NCBI GenBank assembly: GCA_036960305.1
Contig: JBALWA010000008.1
Location: forward strand, 1-64,000
Length of the DNA: 64,000 bases
Direction of reading: 5' to 3'
DNA from: JBALVT01 sp036960305
Lineage (GTDB): Bacteria > Pseudomonadota > Gammaproteobacteria > Pseudomonadales > Halieaceae
Both the position numbers and the translations under genes were made by a program. The notes beneath the pieces were generated by a model. That model was given only the letters and a program-made list of their open reading frames with translations. It ran no database searches and was not told where the DNA came from. Shown in pieces: positions 1-8,717 of the stretch (positions are counted from its first letter, which is position 1; every line of letters begins with the position of its first letter).

Positions 1-2
1 CC

Positions 3-95
3 GCAGTGGGCTATCCCGACCCGACCAGTTTCAGCCGCGCCTTTCAGCGTTGGACGAAAATGTCGCCCAGGACTTACAGAAAGTCTGAACAATAA
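3..95 (+). CDS. AraC-family transcriptional regulator, C-terminal end (partial)
   Basis: This is an open frame entering from the left edge and ending in TAA at 93-95, about 30 residues. It reads GYPDPTSFSRAFQRW followed by a Ser-Pro-x-x-Tyr-Arg ending. That is the second helix-turn-helix of AraC/XylS regulators: the G-(F/Y)-x-(D/E)-x-(S/T)-x-F-x-R-x-F signature and the closing P-x-x-Y-R. The ligand-binding part lies outside the window, so the regulon cannot be told. It converges with the molybdopterin oxidoreductase gene that ends at 122. The family call is firm for so short a piece because the signature is nearly complete. Confidence 0.8.
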   Translation, partial: AVGYPDPTSFSRAFQRWTKMSPRTYRKSEQ

Positions 96-121
96 CTATT
101 GCATTGTCCGGTACTGGCCAA

Positions 122-2374
122 TCAAACCGGAAACACCTGCACAGGCACACCGTTAACCACACAGGTACTCGAGGCTACATCCAGCGACTCATCAATCAGG
201 TCATTACAGCTGATTCCAGGCAGCATTGACTCGGCATTACTCTGCTGTGAGTCGGGGTAAACATGCCCGAAACCGTGCGGGATACTAATCACCCCCGCCA
301 TCATTTCATTGGTGATTTCCACCGGAACCTGCGCCTCGCCCGCATTGGAAACTACTCTGGCCAGGCCCTCATTAACAAGCCCTATACGCTCAGCATCAAC
401 AGGATTCACTTTCATGGTGCAGCGGTTTTTGCCGCGAACATAGGGCGTTAGATTGTGCAGCCAGGAGTTCATATCACGGATATGCCTGCGCCCAATCATC
501 AGCATGTCGGCACTGGCCGTCGCCTGCTCCGCGCTGGCAGAGAGTTCTTCAAAACGCTGGTGGAGGCGGGGAAGGTCATTGACAAACAACTCGTGGGCCA
601 GGTCAATACGCCGGCCCGGTGTACGGAGAATTTCCCCTATGCGCGGCTGCAACGGACCGAGGTCCATTGAAGCTTGCGGATGGTCTTTAACTGATTCCAG
701 GGATATACCTTCCGGACGAAGACCGAAGCGGTCACCATAGGGTCCCGTTCGCAACATCAAATCGATGTAGCGTTCCGGGGGTGTCTCCCCTGTGATTTTT
801 TGTGCGATGGTATCAGCCGACAATTCATAACCATCCGTTTCAGCACGACCCAATGCCATATCCACCATGCCCTGGTAAACATAGCCCTCCATCTCATCCC
901 GGCTCAAGCCGGACATTCGGGCGGAAATTTCAAGAATAATTTCCCCCAGGTCTTTCAAGCCCGAATCAGGTTCGAAGGTCACTGGCGAAAAGGACACGTA
1001 ATTACGGGTGGTGAAATTCTGGAACGTAACATCAATATTACTGTGCTCGGGATGCACCGTGCTGGGCAGGATGATATCCGCCCGGCTGGTGGTTTCGTTG
1101 ATATAGATATCCAGGCAGACCATAAAATCCAGTGAGCTCAGTGCCTCGCGAATTTTATCCCCGCGGGGTACCGAAAGAACGGGATTGCCGCAAATCGTTA
1201 GCAAGCCGTGTACCTCGTCGCCGGGGGCAGTGATTTCCTCGGCCATCAGTGACGCGGGCAGTTCGCCACAGGTCTCAGGCACTCCCCGCACCCGGGAATG
1301 CCAGCGGCCATAGGGTTTTATATCTCCGACAGAGCCCGGCCCGGAACCGCCTACGGGCGCGGCGGCGAACATCATACCGCCCTCGCGGTCGAGATTACCG
1401 CTGACGATGCTGATCGCCATCAGCATCCAATGGGACGCCAGGCCAAACTCCTGGGTACACAAACCAATACGACCATAGAGGCTGGCCTTTTTTGTCGCAC
1501 CGTAGTCAGCGACCAATTGGTATAGCACTTCAGCAGGAACGCCCGTAACAGACGCGGTGTTTTCGGGCGTATAGGCGCTGACAATATCAGCAAACTGGTC
1601 CAGATTATCGACGTACTCCGCCAGATGAGCCGGATCAACATTGCCATTCCTGAACAGGACATTGGCAAAGGCCATCAAAAACCATGCGTCGGTGCCGGGC
1701 TTAATGAAAATGTGCTGATCAGCAACCTCTGCTGTCTCGGTATAGCGCGGGTCGATAACAATGCATTTACCCCCACGCGCCTGTATCGACTGCATCGCTG
1801 ATTTCACATCGGGTTTTCCCAGAATACTGCCCTGGGAAACCACGGGGTTGGCGCCCATGCAGATAAACAACTCGGTGCGGTCCAGGTCCGGCACAGGGAA
1901 AAGCCACTCGTGTCCAATCAGGCCCCAACAGACCAATTGCTGTGGATGCTGATCTACCGTACCAGCAGAAAAGAAGCGTTCAGTACCGGCCACTGTCATT
2001 AGTGACTGCAAATAGACGCCGGCAGAAAAATCATGTCCCAGTGGGTTGCCAACATAAAACGCCAACGCATCCTTGCCGTACTGCGCTGTAATCCCCGAGA
2101 ACTTTTCGGCGATGGTATCGAACGCCTCGTCCCAGCTAATCTCCTGCCAGCCCTGATCGGTTTTCTTCACCGGGTGACGCAAACGCTCCGGATCCTCATA
2201 GATATAATTGAATGCCTGGGACTTGGCGCACACATAGCCTTTAGAGCGATGATCATCCGGGTCGCCCTTGATCGAAACAATTTTTTGTTCATCCCGGTCA
2301 ACTTTCAGGATCAGTCCACAACAGGCTTCGCAGGTTGGGCAGATACGGCGTAGGGTTTCTATGTTCGAACTCAT
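122..2374 (-). CDS. Molybdopterin-dependent oxidoreductase (DMSO reductase/formate dehydrogenase superfamily)
   Basis: This is a 750-residue catalytic subunit of a bis-MGD enzyme. The N-terminus carries a [4Fe-4S] site, C12-x2-C15-x3-C19 with C49 as fourth ligand. Typical molybdopterin-oxidoreductase segments follow (GNPLGHD, MGANPVVSQGS), and the last ~130 residues form a molydop-binding domain (NPVDAERIGL, VSIPHGFGH). Cys149 is a possible Mo ligand by position, but I cannot align it with certainty. There is no Tat or Sec signal, so it should be cytoplasmic. It is the last gene of a four-gene minus-strand operon, 37 bp after the SDR. No separate iron-sulfur, cytochrome or flavin partner subunit is nearby, so the electron acceptor is unknown. 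The substrate is not predictable; formate or a substrate linked to the acyl-CoA enzymes upstream are both possible. Confidence 0.88.
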   Translation of the reverse strand: MSSNIETLRRICPTCEACCGLILKVDRDEQKIVSIKGDPDDHRSKGYVCAKSQAFNYIYEDPERLRHPVKKTDQGWQEISWDEAFDTIAEKFSGITAQYGKDALAFYVGNPLGHDFSAGVYLQSLMTVAGTERFFSAGTVDQHPQQLVCWGLIGHEWLFPVPDLDRTELFICMGANPVVSQGSILGKPDVKSAMQSIQARGGKCIVIDPRYTETAEVADQHIFIKPGTDAWFLMAFANVLFRNGNVDPAHLAEYVDNLDQFADIVSAYTPENTASVTGVPAEVLYQLVADYGATKKASLYGRIGLCTQEFGLASHWMLMAISIVSGNLDREGGMMFAAAPVGGSGPGSVGDIKPYGRWHSRVRGVPETCGELPASLMAEEITAPGDEVHGLLTICGNPVLSVPRGDKIREALSSLDFMVCLDIYINETTSRADIILPSTVHPEHSNIDVTFQNFTTRNYVSFSPVTFEPDSGLKDLGEIILEISARMSGLSRDEMEGYVYQGMVDMALGRAETDGYELSADTIAQKITGETPPERYIDLMLRTGPYGDRFGLRPEGISLESVKDHPQASMDLGPLQPRIGEILRTPGRRIDLAHELFVNDLPRLHQRFEELSASAEQATASADMLMIGRRHIRDMNSWLHNLTPYVRGKNRCTMKVNPVDAERIGLVNEGLARVVSNAGEAQVPVEITNEMMAGVISIPHGFGHVYPDSQQSNAESMLPGISCNDLIDESLDVASSTCVVNGVPVQVFPV

Positions 2375-2411
2375 AATTTAACTCCGATAGCTGGCCATGG
2401 ATTATTCGAGT

Positions 2412-3173
2412 TTAAGGCCGCACACCGCCGTCAACGGTGATGCAGGTACCCGTGGTATAACTGGACGCCTGTGAAGCGAGATACAACACCGTACCCACGA
2501 CTTCTTCTGGCTGCCCCACACGATTGAGTGCAATCGGCTCCACCACGATGGGCAGGGTCTCTTCGTTGCGCACAAACCCCGCGGCGCTGTCCGTATCGAA
2601 GGTGCCACAGACAACGCAGTTCACTCGCACACCGACCGAAGCGTACTCCTGGGCAGTGGCCGCTGTCAGTGCGTTCAAGCCCGCCTTGGCTGCGCTGTAC
2701 GCGGTGGTTATCGGGCTCGGTTTCAGGGAAGCCACAGAGCTGATATTAATAATGGTACCGCCGCCAGTGTCAGCCATTTTTGTTGCAACCAGGGCTGTCA
2801 GTCGCATCGGTCCCTTAAGGTTGATATCAATAATTTTGTCAAACAAGGCCTCACTGGTTTCCAAAAGTGAGGGCGCCACGGGGGACATGCCTGCGTTGTT
2901 GACCAAGACATCAATCTTCCCGAAGTGTTCGATTGTCTGATCAACAACAGCCTCCAGACTATCCCATTGACCCACATGGCAGGCAATAGCTAAAGCCTCG
3001 GCGCCCAGCGCACGCACTTCCTCCGCGACCTTTTCACATTCGTCCAGCTTTCTGCTGGCAATAACGACATTCGCCCCTCGTCGGGCGAATTCAAGACTCA
3101 TGGCTTTTCCCAGGCCCCGACTACCCCCTGTAATCATCACGACCTTGCCTGCCACATCAAACATATCGTTCAT
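2412..3173 (-). CDS. SDR-family NAD(P)-dependent oxidoreductase
   Basis: This is a 253-residue classical short-chain dehydrogenase. It has the cofactor motif TGGSRGLG (15-22), NNAG (92-95), a catalytic Ser near 145 and Y159-x3-K163, and it ends in a typical T-G-x-x-x-x-V-D-G-G segment. It should interconvert a hydroxyl and a keto group on a small or CoA-bound substrate. It sits 30 bp after the APH-type kinase gene and 37 bp before the molybdopterin oxidoreductase, so it is very probably co-transcribed with both. In that context it could act on the hydroxy or keto product of the kinase/acyl-CoA dehydrogenase pair. The substrate is inference only. Confidence 0.92.
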   Translation of the reverse strand: MNDMFDVAGKVVMITGGSRGLGKAMSLEFARRGANVVIASRKLDECEKVAEEVRALGAEALAIACHVGQWDSLEAVVDQTIEHFGKIDVLVNNAGMSPVAPSLLETSEALFDKIIDINLKGPMRLTALVATKMADTGGGTIINISSVASLKPSPITTAYSAAKAGLNALTAATAQEYASVGVRVNCVVCGTFDTDSAAGFVRNEETLPIVVEPIALNRVGQPEEVVGTVLYLASQASSYTTGTCITVDGGVRP

Positions 3174-3203
3174 CCCTTCTTCCTCATGCTGTCGCCCTTC
3201 TAA

Positions 3204-4226
3204 TTATTTTGCAAAGCGACTGGCACGCTCAAGCAATTGATCAACCAGAAAACCAAAAAACTCGTGATTGGAATTTTTCGATTGACCCTGTAAAAACTTG
3301 GCGTAGGACGCCTCGAGAATAATCGCCAGTTTCCATGCGGCGAAAGCCTGGTACCACTGGAAATGGCTCATATCTCTACCGGTCTTGTCGGCATAGCGCT
3401 GAATTAGCACCTCCGGCGCCTGGCAATAGTCCGCACTCATACCGGCCTCACTGCCAGGTGCAGCAATGGCAATCAGGTTACCCTCCTCTGGCCAAAAGAT
3501 CATACACCAGGCCAGATCAATCAGCGGGTCGCCCACCGTGGTCATTTCGAAATCCACCAGCGCCTCAATTTTTGGTGGCAAGCTCTTGCTGTAGATCGCA
3601 TTGTCGACTTTATAGTCGCCGTGCATCACGGTCAGGTCGCCATTGGCAGGACGATTTACCTCCAGCCACCGGGCAACTTCGTCAATGCCAGGAAGATCGC
3701 GACTGCGATAGGTATCAAGTTGGGCCAGCCAGCGCTGCACCTGTCGCGCCAAAAAATTATCCGGCTTGGCCAGCGTCTCCATAGCGGTTCCACGCCAGTT
3801 GAATGCGTGTAGCTCGATTAGCGCATCTATCATTTCTTCACCGATAGCGGGCTGGGTTTCCGGGCTGGCAATGTACTGAGCTGGTAATTTCCGACGAATC
3901 ACTTCACCGTCCACATAGCGCATGATGTAGAACTCGGCACCTATAACGGAGGGGTCATCGCAACTGGCCAGTAGTTCTGGCACCCGCACACCCGATCCTG
4001 TCAGCGCTTCAATCACCTGATACTCTCGCACCACATTTTGCGCGGTATCTGACACTCTGGCCAATGGTGCCCGCCTGATCACCCATCGCTCGTCGTTGCG
4101 ATCGAGCGTGAACATTTCACAGGAACCCCCACCGAGCAAAGGCTGCACTTCAATGTCACCGATCTCGCCCGTTTGCCGCTCAAGCCACGTAGCAAAGGTA
4201 TCGGTATCGAAATCCAGCTCAGCCAT
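3204..4226 (-). CDS. APH-fold phosphotransferase family protein (ACAD10/11-type kinase partner)
   Basis: This is a 340-residue aminoglycoside-phosphotransferase-fold kinase. The catalytic loop H202-G-D204-x4-N209 and the metal-binding D225-F-E are intact, followed by the conserved GDPxxDLAW helix. In vertebrate ACAD10/ACAD11 this domain is fused to an acyl-CoA dehydrogenase and is linked to breakdown of 4-hydroxy fatty acids through a phosphorylated acyl-CoA. Here the two are separate genes only 2 bp apart, dehydrogenase first. I infer a kinase acting on a hydroxyacyl-CoA rather than antibiotic resistance. An alternative is choline or another small-molecule kinase, which the neighbouring gene makes less likely. 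Confidence 0.88.
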   Translation of the reverse strand: MAELDFDTDTFATWLERQTGEIGDIEVQPLLGGGSCEMFTLDRNDERWVIRRAPLARVSDTAQNVVREYQVIEALTGSGVRVPELLASCDDPSVIGAEFYIMRYVDGEVIRRKLPAQYIASPETQPAIGEEMIDALIELHAFNWRGTAMETLAKPDNFLARQVQRWLAQLDTYRSRDLPGIDEVARWLEVNRPANGDLTVMHGDYKVDNAIYSKSLPPKIEALVDFEMTTVGDPLIDLAWCMIFWPEEGNLIAIAAPGSEAGMSADYCQAPEVLIQRYADKTGRDMSHFQWYQAFAAWKLAIILEASYAKFLQGQSKNSNHEFFGFLVDQLLERASRFAK

Positions 4227-4228
4227 TG

Positions 4229-5518
4229 TCAGGCCTCCAGTAAATGCGCAAAACGTTTGAGTGCGAGTGCCCGTCGTGTGGGTATATGCTCACTGGGCCA
4301 ACCCTCTACCCCATCGTACTGCTTCAGCTGCTCCCTCGCGATAGTTACCTTGTGCACTTCATTCGCGCCGTCCACCAGTGGCGCCATGCGCGCCGAACGG
4401 TACATCATCTCCAGTGGCATATCGCAACTGTAGCCCAGTGATCCGTGCACTTGCAGTGCCCGGTCAACCACCTCATACAGTACCTTGGCGTTGTTCACCT
4501 TGACCATGGCAATATCTGCACGGGCAGCCTGATGGCCTACCTGCTCCATCTTCCACGCCGCCTGCAGCGTCAGCAACCTGGACTTTTCCAGTTCAATACG
4601 CGAATCGGCAATATACTCCTGAATCATCTGGTGTTTGGCGTAGCTCTTGCCAAAGGAGGTACGGGACAATGTGCGTTCACACAGCATATCAAACGCCCGC
4701 TCGGCCTCAGCCAGCCAACGGGTTGCATGATGAATACGACCGGGACCCAGCCGAACCTGCGACAACCTGAAGGCCTCACCTCGTCCACCGATAAGATTGT
4801 CCACTGGGACCCGCACGTCTTCCAGAATGATTTCCGCATGGTTGCCATTGGCACCAAATTCGCAATGGGGGTGATGCATGGTCGGAATATCCCGGAAGAT
4901 ATCCATACCGGGCGTGCCCTTCTCGACAATAATCATAGAGCAGCGCTGATACGTGTTGGCCTCGGGCTCTGTCACCACCATAAAAATAATGAAATCCGCC
5001 CTGGAAGCGTTGGTGATCATCCACTTGCGCCCATTGATCACCCACTCATCGCCGTCTAGCACAGCACTGCACTCAATCTGGGTCGGATCAGTGGAAGCAA
5101 CCCAGGGTTCAGTTATCGCAAAGGCGGAACGGATGTCTCCGCGCAGATTGGGCCACAACCATTTTTCCTTCTGGGCTTCGGTACCGCCTTCGGCCAGCAA
5201 CTCCGAGTTGCCAGAATCTGGCGCCATATTGCCAAAGATCTCCTGGGCGAAGGGGCAGCGCCCGGTAATCAGGTTCATCTGCGCAAGCGCCAACTGGCCC
5301 ATGCCCTGGCCGCCCAGCTCCTCCTCAAGGTGGCACGCCCACAGACCCTGATCCTTCACCTGCTGTTTAAGTGGAGCCTGCACGGCAGTCCACTGAGCCT
5401 CGGTGAAGTCGTCCTTGATCGTCTCAAGAGGAATTAATTCCTCATCAACAAAAGTCTGCACCCAATCCAGTTTTTTCTGAAATTCAGGCTCTGTCCGAAA
5501 ATCCCATGCCATTCGCAA
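4229..5518 (-). CDS. Acyl-CoA dehydrogenase family protein, ACAD10/11-like
   Basis: This is a 429-residue flavin-dependent acyl-CoA dehydrogenase. The FAD/substrate segments FAITEPWVAST, WVINGRKW and VRLGPGRIHH are present, as is the QVHGSLGY helix. At the position of the catalytic glutamate of medium-chain enzymes the sequence reads LVD383-GANEVH. Asp in this DG-x-x-EVH motif is the form seen in ACAD10/ACAD11 and their bacterial relatives. A second Met at residue 3 could be the start; the difference is trivial. It is first in its operon, and the intergenic region upstream holds a small dyad and a divergent TetR gene. With the adjacent kinase it probably eliminates a phosphorylated or hydroxylated acyl-CoA rather than carrying out ordinary beta-oxidation. 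Confidence 0.92.
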   Translation of the reverse strand: MRMAWDFRTEPEFQKKLDWVQTFVDEELIPLETIKDDFTEAQWTAVQAPLKQQVKDQGLWACHLEEELGGQGMGQLALAQMNLITGRCPFAQEIFGNMAPDSGNSELLAEGGTEAQKEKWLWPNLRGDIRSAFAITEPWVASTDPTQIECSAVLDGDEWVINGRKWMITNASRADFIIFMVVTEPEANTYQRCSMIIVEKGTPGMDIFRDIPTMHHPHCEFGANGNHAEIILEDVRVPVDNLIGGRGEAFRLSQVRLGPGRIHHATRWLAEAERAFDMLCERTLSRTSFGKSYAKHQMIQEYIADSRIELEKSRLLTLQAAWKMEQVGHQAARADIAMVKVNNAKVLYEVVDRALQVHGSLGYSCDMPLEMMYRSARMAPLVDGANEVHKVTIAREQLKQYDGVEGWPSEHIPTRRALALKRFAHLLEA

Positions 5519-5528
5519 TTCCTCTTAC

Positions 5529-5539
5529 ATTGTTACAAT
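5529..5539. promoter_or_regulatory. Small dyad (candidate operator) between the dehydrogenase operon and tetR
   Basis: ATTGT-T-ACAAT is a perfect 5-1-5 inverted repeat lying 10 bp upstream of the acyl-CoA dehydrogenase start. It sits in the 161-bp divergent region shared with the TetR gene. The position suits a repressor site, but the arms are short and AT-rich, so chance is possible. Confidence 0.3.
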
Positions 5540-5679
5540 ATGTTGTTGATTTCCAGCCCAAGGCAGGATATAAAACTACAGTGTATTTTTAAAATACCAG
5601 ATAAGCCACTAAAAAGTAAACACCCTGCAGTTGTGACCGCAGGAATACGCTGAATACACCTCTTCGGGTATAGATAGTT

Positions 5680-6321
5680 ATGGCAAAACCACTCATAGGC
5701 GTGGAGACGATCTACAATACCGCCCTGCGCATACTGGACGAACAGGGCAGCGAAGCTTTGAGCGTACGCAACCTGGCTGCGGCCCTGCAGTGTTCCACCC
5801 GGACGCTGTATCAGCAGGTCGGCAAGCGCGAGGAGCTACTTCGCCAACTTCTCGACTTCTACTTCGCCCATATTCAGCTGGATTTCTCTCGGCAGGCCAG
5901 CTGGCAGGAGAGCAGCACATCCTGGGCTCATGCCATGCGATCCGCCCTGTTGGCACACCCCAACCTGTCCCGGCACCTGACAGTGGAAAACCGCACGGCC
6001 ATTGCCGACTATGTGAACCAGTTACTCAGGGTACTGTTGGAGCATGCGTTTCCTGAAGAATTGGCCCTGCGCAGCGCAAGGGTGCTCACCCATACTGTTA
6101 TTGGGCTTGTACTGGCTGAGATTGATACCCCACCGGCACAGATTCGACGAAAACGCCGTTCGTCCAAGGAAATTGAGTTCGAAGATCTTGTTATTGCCCG
6201 GTCTGGAAAAACAGCGAACAGCAGCGAGTTTCAGGATAGCCCGGAAGTGTTCAGCACCGCGGTGAACTGGCTGGTACGCGGAATGGAATCTGAATTGGAA
6301 GGCAGTGCTGGCGAACGGTGA
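5680..6321 (+). CDS. TetR/AcrR-family transcriptional regulator
   Basis: This is a 213-residue regulator. The N-terminal helix-turn-helix covers about residues 8-55, with the core ALSVRNLAAALQCSTRTLYQQ followed by VGKREELL, the usual TetR recognition helix and its exit. The rest is a helical ligand-binding domain without recognisable pocket residues. It is transcribed away from the acyl-CoA dehydrogenase operon, the usual layout for a local repressor responding to a CoA-ester or related ligand. The second SDR gene follows 130 bp downstream on the same strand. Target and ligand are inferred from position only. Confidence 0.9.
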   Translation: MAKPLIGVETIYNTALRILDEQGSEALSVRNLAAALQCSTRTLYQQVGKREELLRQLLDFYFAHIQLDFSRQASWQESSTSWAHAMRSALLAHPNLSRHLTVENRTAIADYVNQLLRVLLEHAFPEELALRSARVLTHTVIGLVLAEIDTPPAQIRRKRRSSKEIEFEDLVIARSGKTANSSEFQDSPEVFSTAVNWLVRGMESELEGSAGER

Positions 6322-6451
6322 TAGTGACCGTTCTGAAGCGCAGCGAACTTGTGTACTCTCCTTTCGCTGGAGCCTGAAGATATGCGGATCGCCGCTGCTA
6401 GCATGACAGGGGAAGATTTAGTATCACATTGGATTGAGAGAGCAATCGCGT

Positions 6452-7246
6452 ATGAATAATGAATTCCTACAGCAGTACGGCCCTTGGGCACTGGTTACCG
6501 GTGCATCTTCCGGTATTGGCGAAGCCTTTGCACGAGCGCTTGCCGCAGAAGGCCTTAACCTCATTATCTGCGGGCGTCGCAGCGAAAAACTGGAGACCCT
6601 GGCGGCTCAACTGCAACAAAGCCACAGTATTGAGATCAAACCACTCACCCTGGACATCAGCGGCACCGAGTTCATGCCCCGCCTAATCGAAGCCATAGGC
6701 GATCTCGATCTGGGCCTCATTGTAAGCAATGCGGGATTTGGACTAAAAGGCGCGCACGTTGATCAAGCTCCGGAGGCACTGGATTCCATGCTGGCGGTGA
6801 ACGCGCGCGCTCCTATGCTGATCACTCAGTCGCTAGCCCCGCAATTAATTAGACGCGGTAGCGGCGGCATCATTCTGACGGGCTCCATGGAGGGCTATAT
6901 GGGATTCCCCCTGTCAGCGGCCTATTCGGCCAGCAAAGGATTTGTCCATTTTCTTGGTGAGGCGCTCTGGCAAGAACTAAAACCACACAACATTGACGTG
7001 CTGACGCTGGCCCCGGGGTCAACCGACACTGAGGCACTCAGCAAACAGGGTTTTGATAAAAACAAAATGTCCGGGGTGATGAGCCCAGACCGAGTCGCCC
7101 ACGAGGCCCTTCAAAAATTGGGACACAAACGCATCCATATGCCGGGAGGCAGCAATCGATTTTTTACCTGGTTGCTGACCAGCCTGCCCAGAAAGTGGGG
7201 ACTGGCAATGGCTGAGGCGGGTATGAAGGCAGCACTAAAGCGCTGA
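6452..7246 (+). CDS. SDR-family oxidoreductase
   Basis: This is a 264-residue short-chain dehydrogenase with TGASSGIG (16-23), SNAGFG (92-97), Ser145 and Y158-x3-K162. The C-terminus, with a T-W-L-L-T-S-L-P-x-K pattern, resembles acylglycerone-phosphate-reductase and DltE-like SDRs that end in a hydrophobic helix. An in-frame TTG 18 bases upstream (6434) would add six residues. I prefer the ATG at 6452 because it has a GAGAG sequence at suitable distance and the cofactor motif then falls at the usual place. It lies downstream of tetR and may share its transcript. The substrate is unknown, probably a lipid ketone or aldehyde. Confidence 0.88.
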   Translation: MNNEFLQQYGPWALVTGASSGIGEAFARALAAEGLNLIICGRRSEKLETLAAQLQQSHSIEIKPLTLDISGTEFMPRLIEAIGDLDLGLIVSNAGFGLKGAHVDQAPEALDSMLAVNARAPMLITQSLAPQLIRRGSGGIILTGSMEGYMGFPLSAAYSASKGFVHFLGEALWQELKPHNIDVLTLAPGSTDTEALSKQGFDKNKMSGVMSPDRVAHEALQKLGHKRIHMPGGSNRFFTWLLTSLPRKWGLAMAEAGMKAALKR

Positions 7247-7327
7247 GTCATCCCTGTGCCTGGCGAAGTGCTAATTTGTCCACCGAATCAAGAAGCTAGA
7301 TCATGCCCACCCCTAGCGCAGTATCAG

Positions 7328-8488
7328 TCAGATAGACAGGTCCCACTGCAACTGGTAGCGGTACTCGGACTCGCGCCGGCCATCGTCCTCTGCGGACAGG
7401 TAGGTGGTGTCGAAAGTCAGCTTGCTGCGATGACCATTGAAAAACCAGTTGACTGCAAAGGTGTACTCTACGTCCTCCAGGCCCGAAGGTGCATCCGGGT
7501 TCACATACGCACCACGCAGCGCGACCTCCAGTTTTTGCGGCACTAATGGCCAGCGGTCTGCGGGAAACCAGCCTACCTGGGCATACCCTCCCCACAAATC
7601 CCGGGTACCACCGTTGACCCTATCGCGGATGGATTTAAAGTGCAGTTCCTGCTGGAAGCTCAGCCCGCCCTGCTGCCAGGCCCATTCCTGCATCGCCTGA
7701 TAGACGCGGTACTGGTTGTCCTCGCCCTCCTCATAGCCGGGCAACTGGCCACCGCCATCACTGGAAAAACGGGTGTAGGCGCTGTCATTGGCAATCGTAC
7801 CAAATGTCAGGGAGGCGTGTGGTTCCTCATAGCGCTTCAGAGCGCTCTGGGAAAAAGGCAGCACATTGCCCGTGTAGTTCCACTGCCACCGCCCCATAAC
7901 CATGGGCATACCGCCGTCATCGCCAGTACTCCGCCCGTTACCCCCGAGCACGCCGGCCCACCAGCTGGTATCCACTGGCTGGCCCTGCCAGAGGCGGCCG
8001 GAGAGCATCGCGCCCCATTGGCGATCGATGGTGAACCAGTAGGTGGAAATGGACCGCTCTACAAATTGCTGCTTCCCGGACGAGTCTATTCGCTCACGGT
8101 TGTAGTCTGATTTCCACTGGCCCGCACGGACATTCAATGCGGGATTACTCACCCAAGTGGTGCGCAGGTCTAGCAGCGTCGAATTTCGCAGGTCGTACTC
8201 ATGATAGAACGTCAGGTCCCTGTGGTAGCCGGCTCCAATTTTATAACGGGCACGGTTGATCGAGGCGCCGGATTCGGTGCCCGTGTCAAAATCACTGGGC
8301 AGGCGCAAGGCCTGTTCAATGGATGTAAAGCGCGCCTGACCCCTGAGCCCAAGCCAGACATAGCTGCCTGTATCACTGTCCGACCACTCCAGACCACGAT
8401 TACCGTAGTCCCAGCCTGGTTCGGCCTGTGCCTCGCCGCTGACTACAGCCAGCGTCAACAGAATCACCCAGCGGCGGTAACATTTCAT
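7328..8488 (-). CDS. Phosphate-selective porin O/P family outer-membrane protein
   Basis: This protein of about 386 residues begins with a clear signal peptide (MKCYRRWVILLTLAVVSGEAQA, hydrophobic core, A-x-A site). The start at 8488 has a GGAG sequence just upstream; an upstream in-frame ATG (8542) would put 18 unlikely residues before the signal. The mature part is rich in alternating aromatic beta strands and ends in an aromatic strand (YRYQLQWDLSI), as in 16-stranded porins. Segments such as YKIGAGYHRDLTFYHEYDL and a late VALRGAYVNPD match the OprO/OprP family. It should form an anion-type diffusion channel; specificity for phosphate or polyphosphate cannot be read from sequence alone. 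It is a single gene convergent with the SDR. Confidence 0.8.
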   Translation of the reverse strand: MKCYRRWVILLTLAVVSGEAQAEPGWDYGNRGLEWSDSDTGSYVWLGLRGQARFTSIEQALRLPSDFDTGTESGASINRARYKIGAGYHRDLTFYHEYDLRNSTLLDLRTTWVSNPALNVRAGQWKSDYNRERIDSSGKQQFVERSISTYWFTIDRQWGAMLSGRLWQGQPVDTSWWAGVLGGNGRSTGDDGGMPMVMGRWQWNYTGNVLPFSQSALKRYEEPHASLTFGTIANDSAYTRFSSDGGGQLPGYEEGEDNQYRVYQAMQEWAWQQGGLSFQQELHFKSIRDRVNGGTRDLWGGYAQVGWFPADRWPLVPQKLEVALRGAYVNPDAPSGLEDVEYTFAVNWFFNGHRSKLTFDTTYLSAEDDGRRESEYRYQLQWDLSI

Positions 8489-8717
8489 AGTATCTCCATA
8501 TCCCCCTGCCCTACATCGAACCTCCTGGTTAAGTATCCGCATGGTATAGCGCCTTTCGTTAGCTCACAATCTTTAACGGATGGACAGCCGCAACCTCCTG
8601 GCCGGGCGGCAGCTATGGGTAGCATGGAGGTACCCAGTAATCTACACTACCTCCGATTCACAGGATAGACCGGTGCCACCCCAGGTGCTCGCTATCAATT
8701 GAACCGGAGGTAATTAC

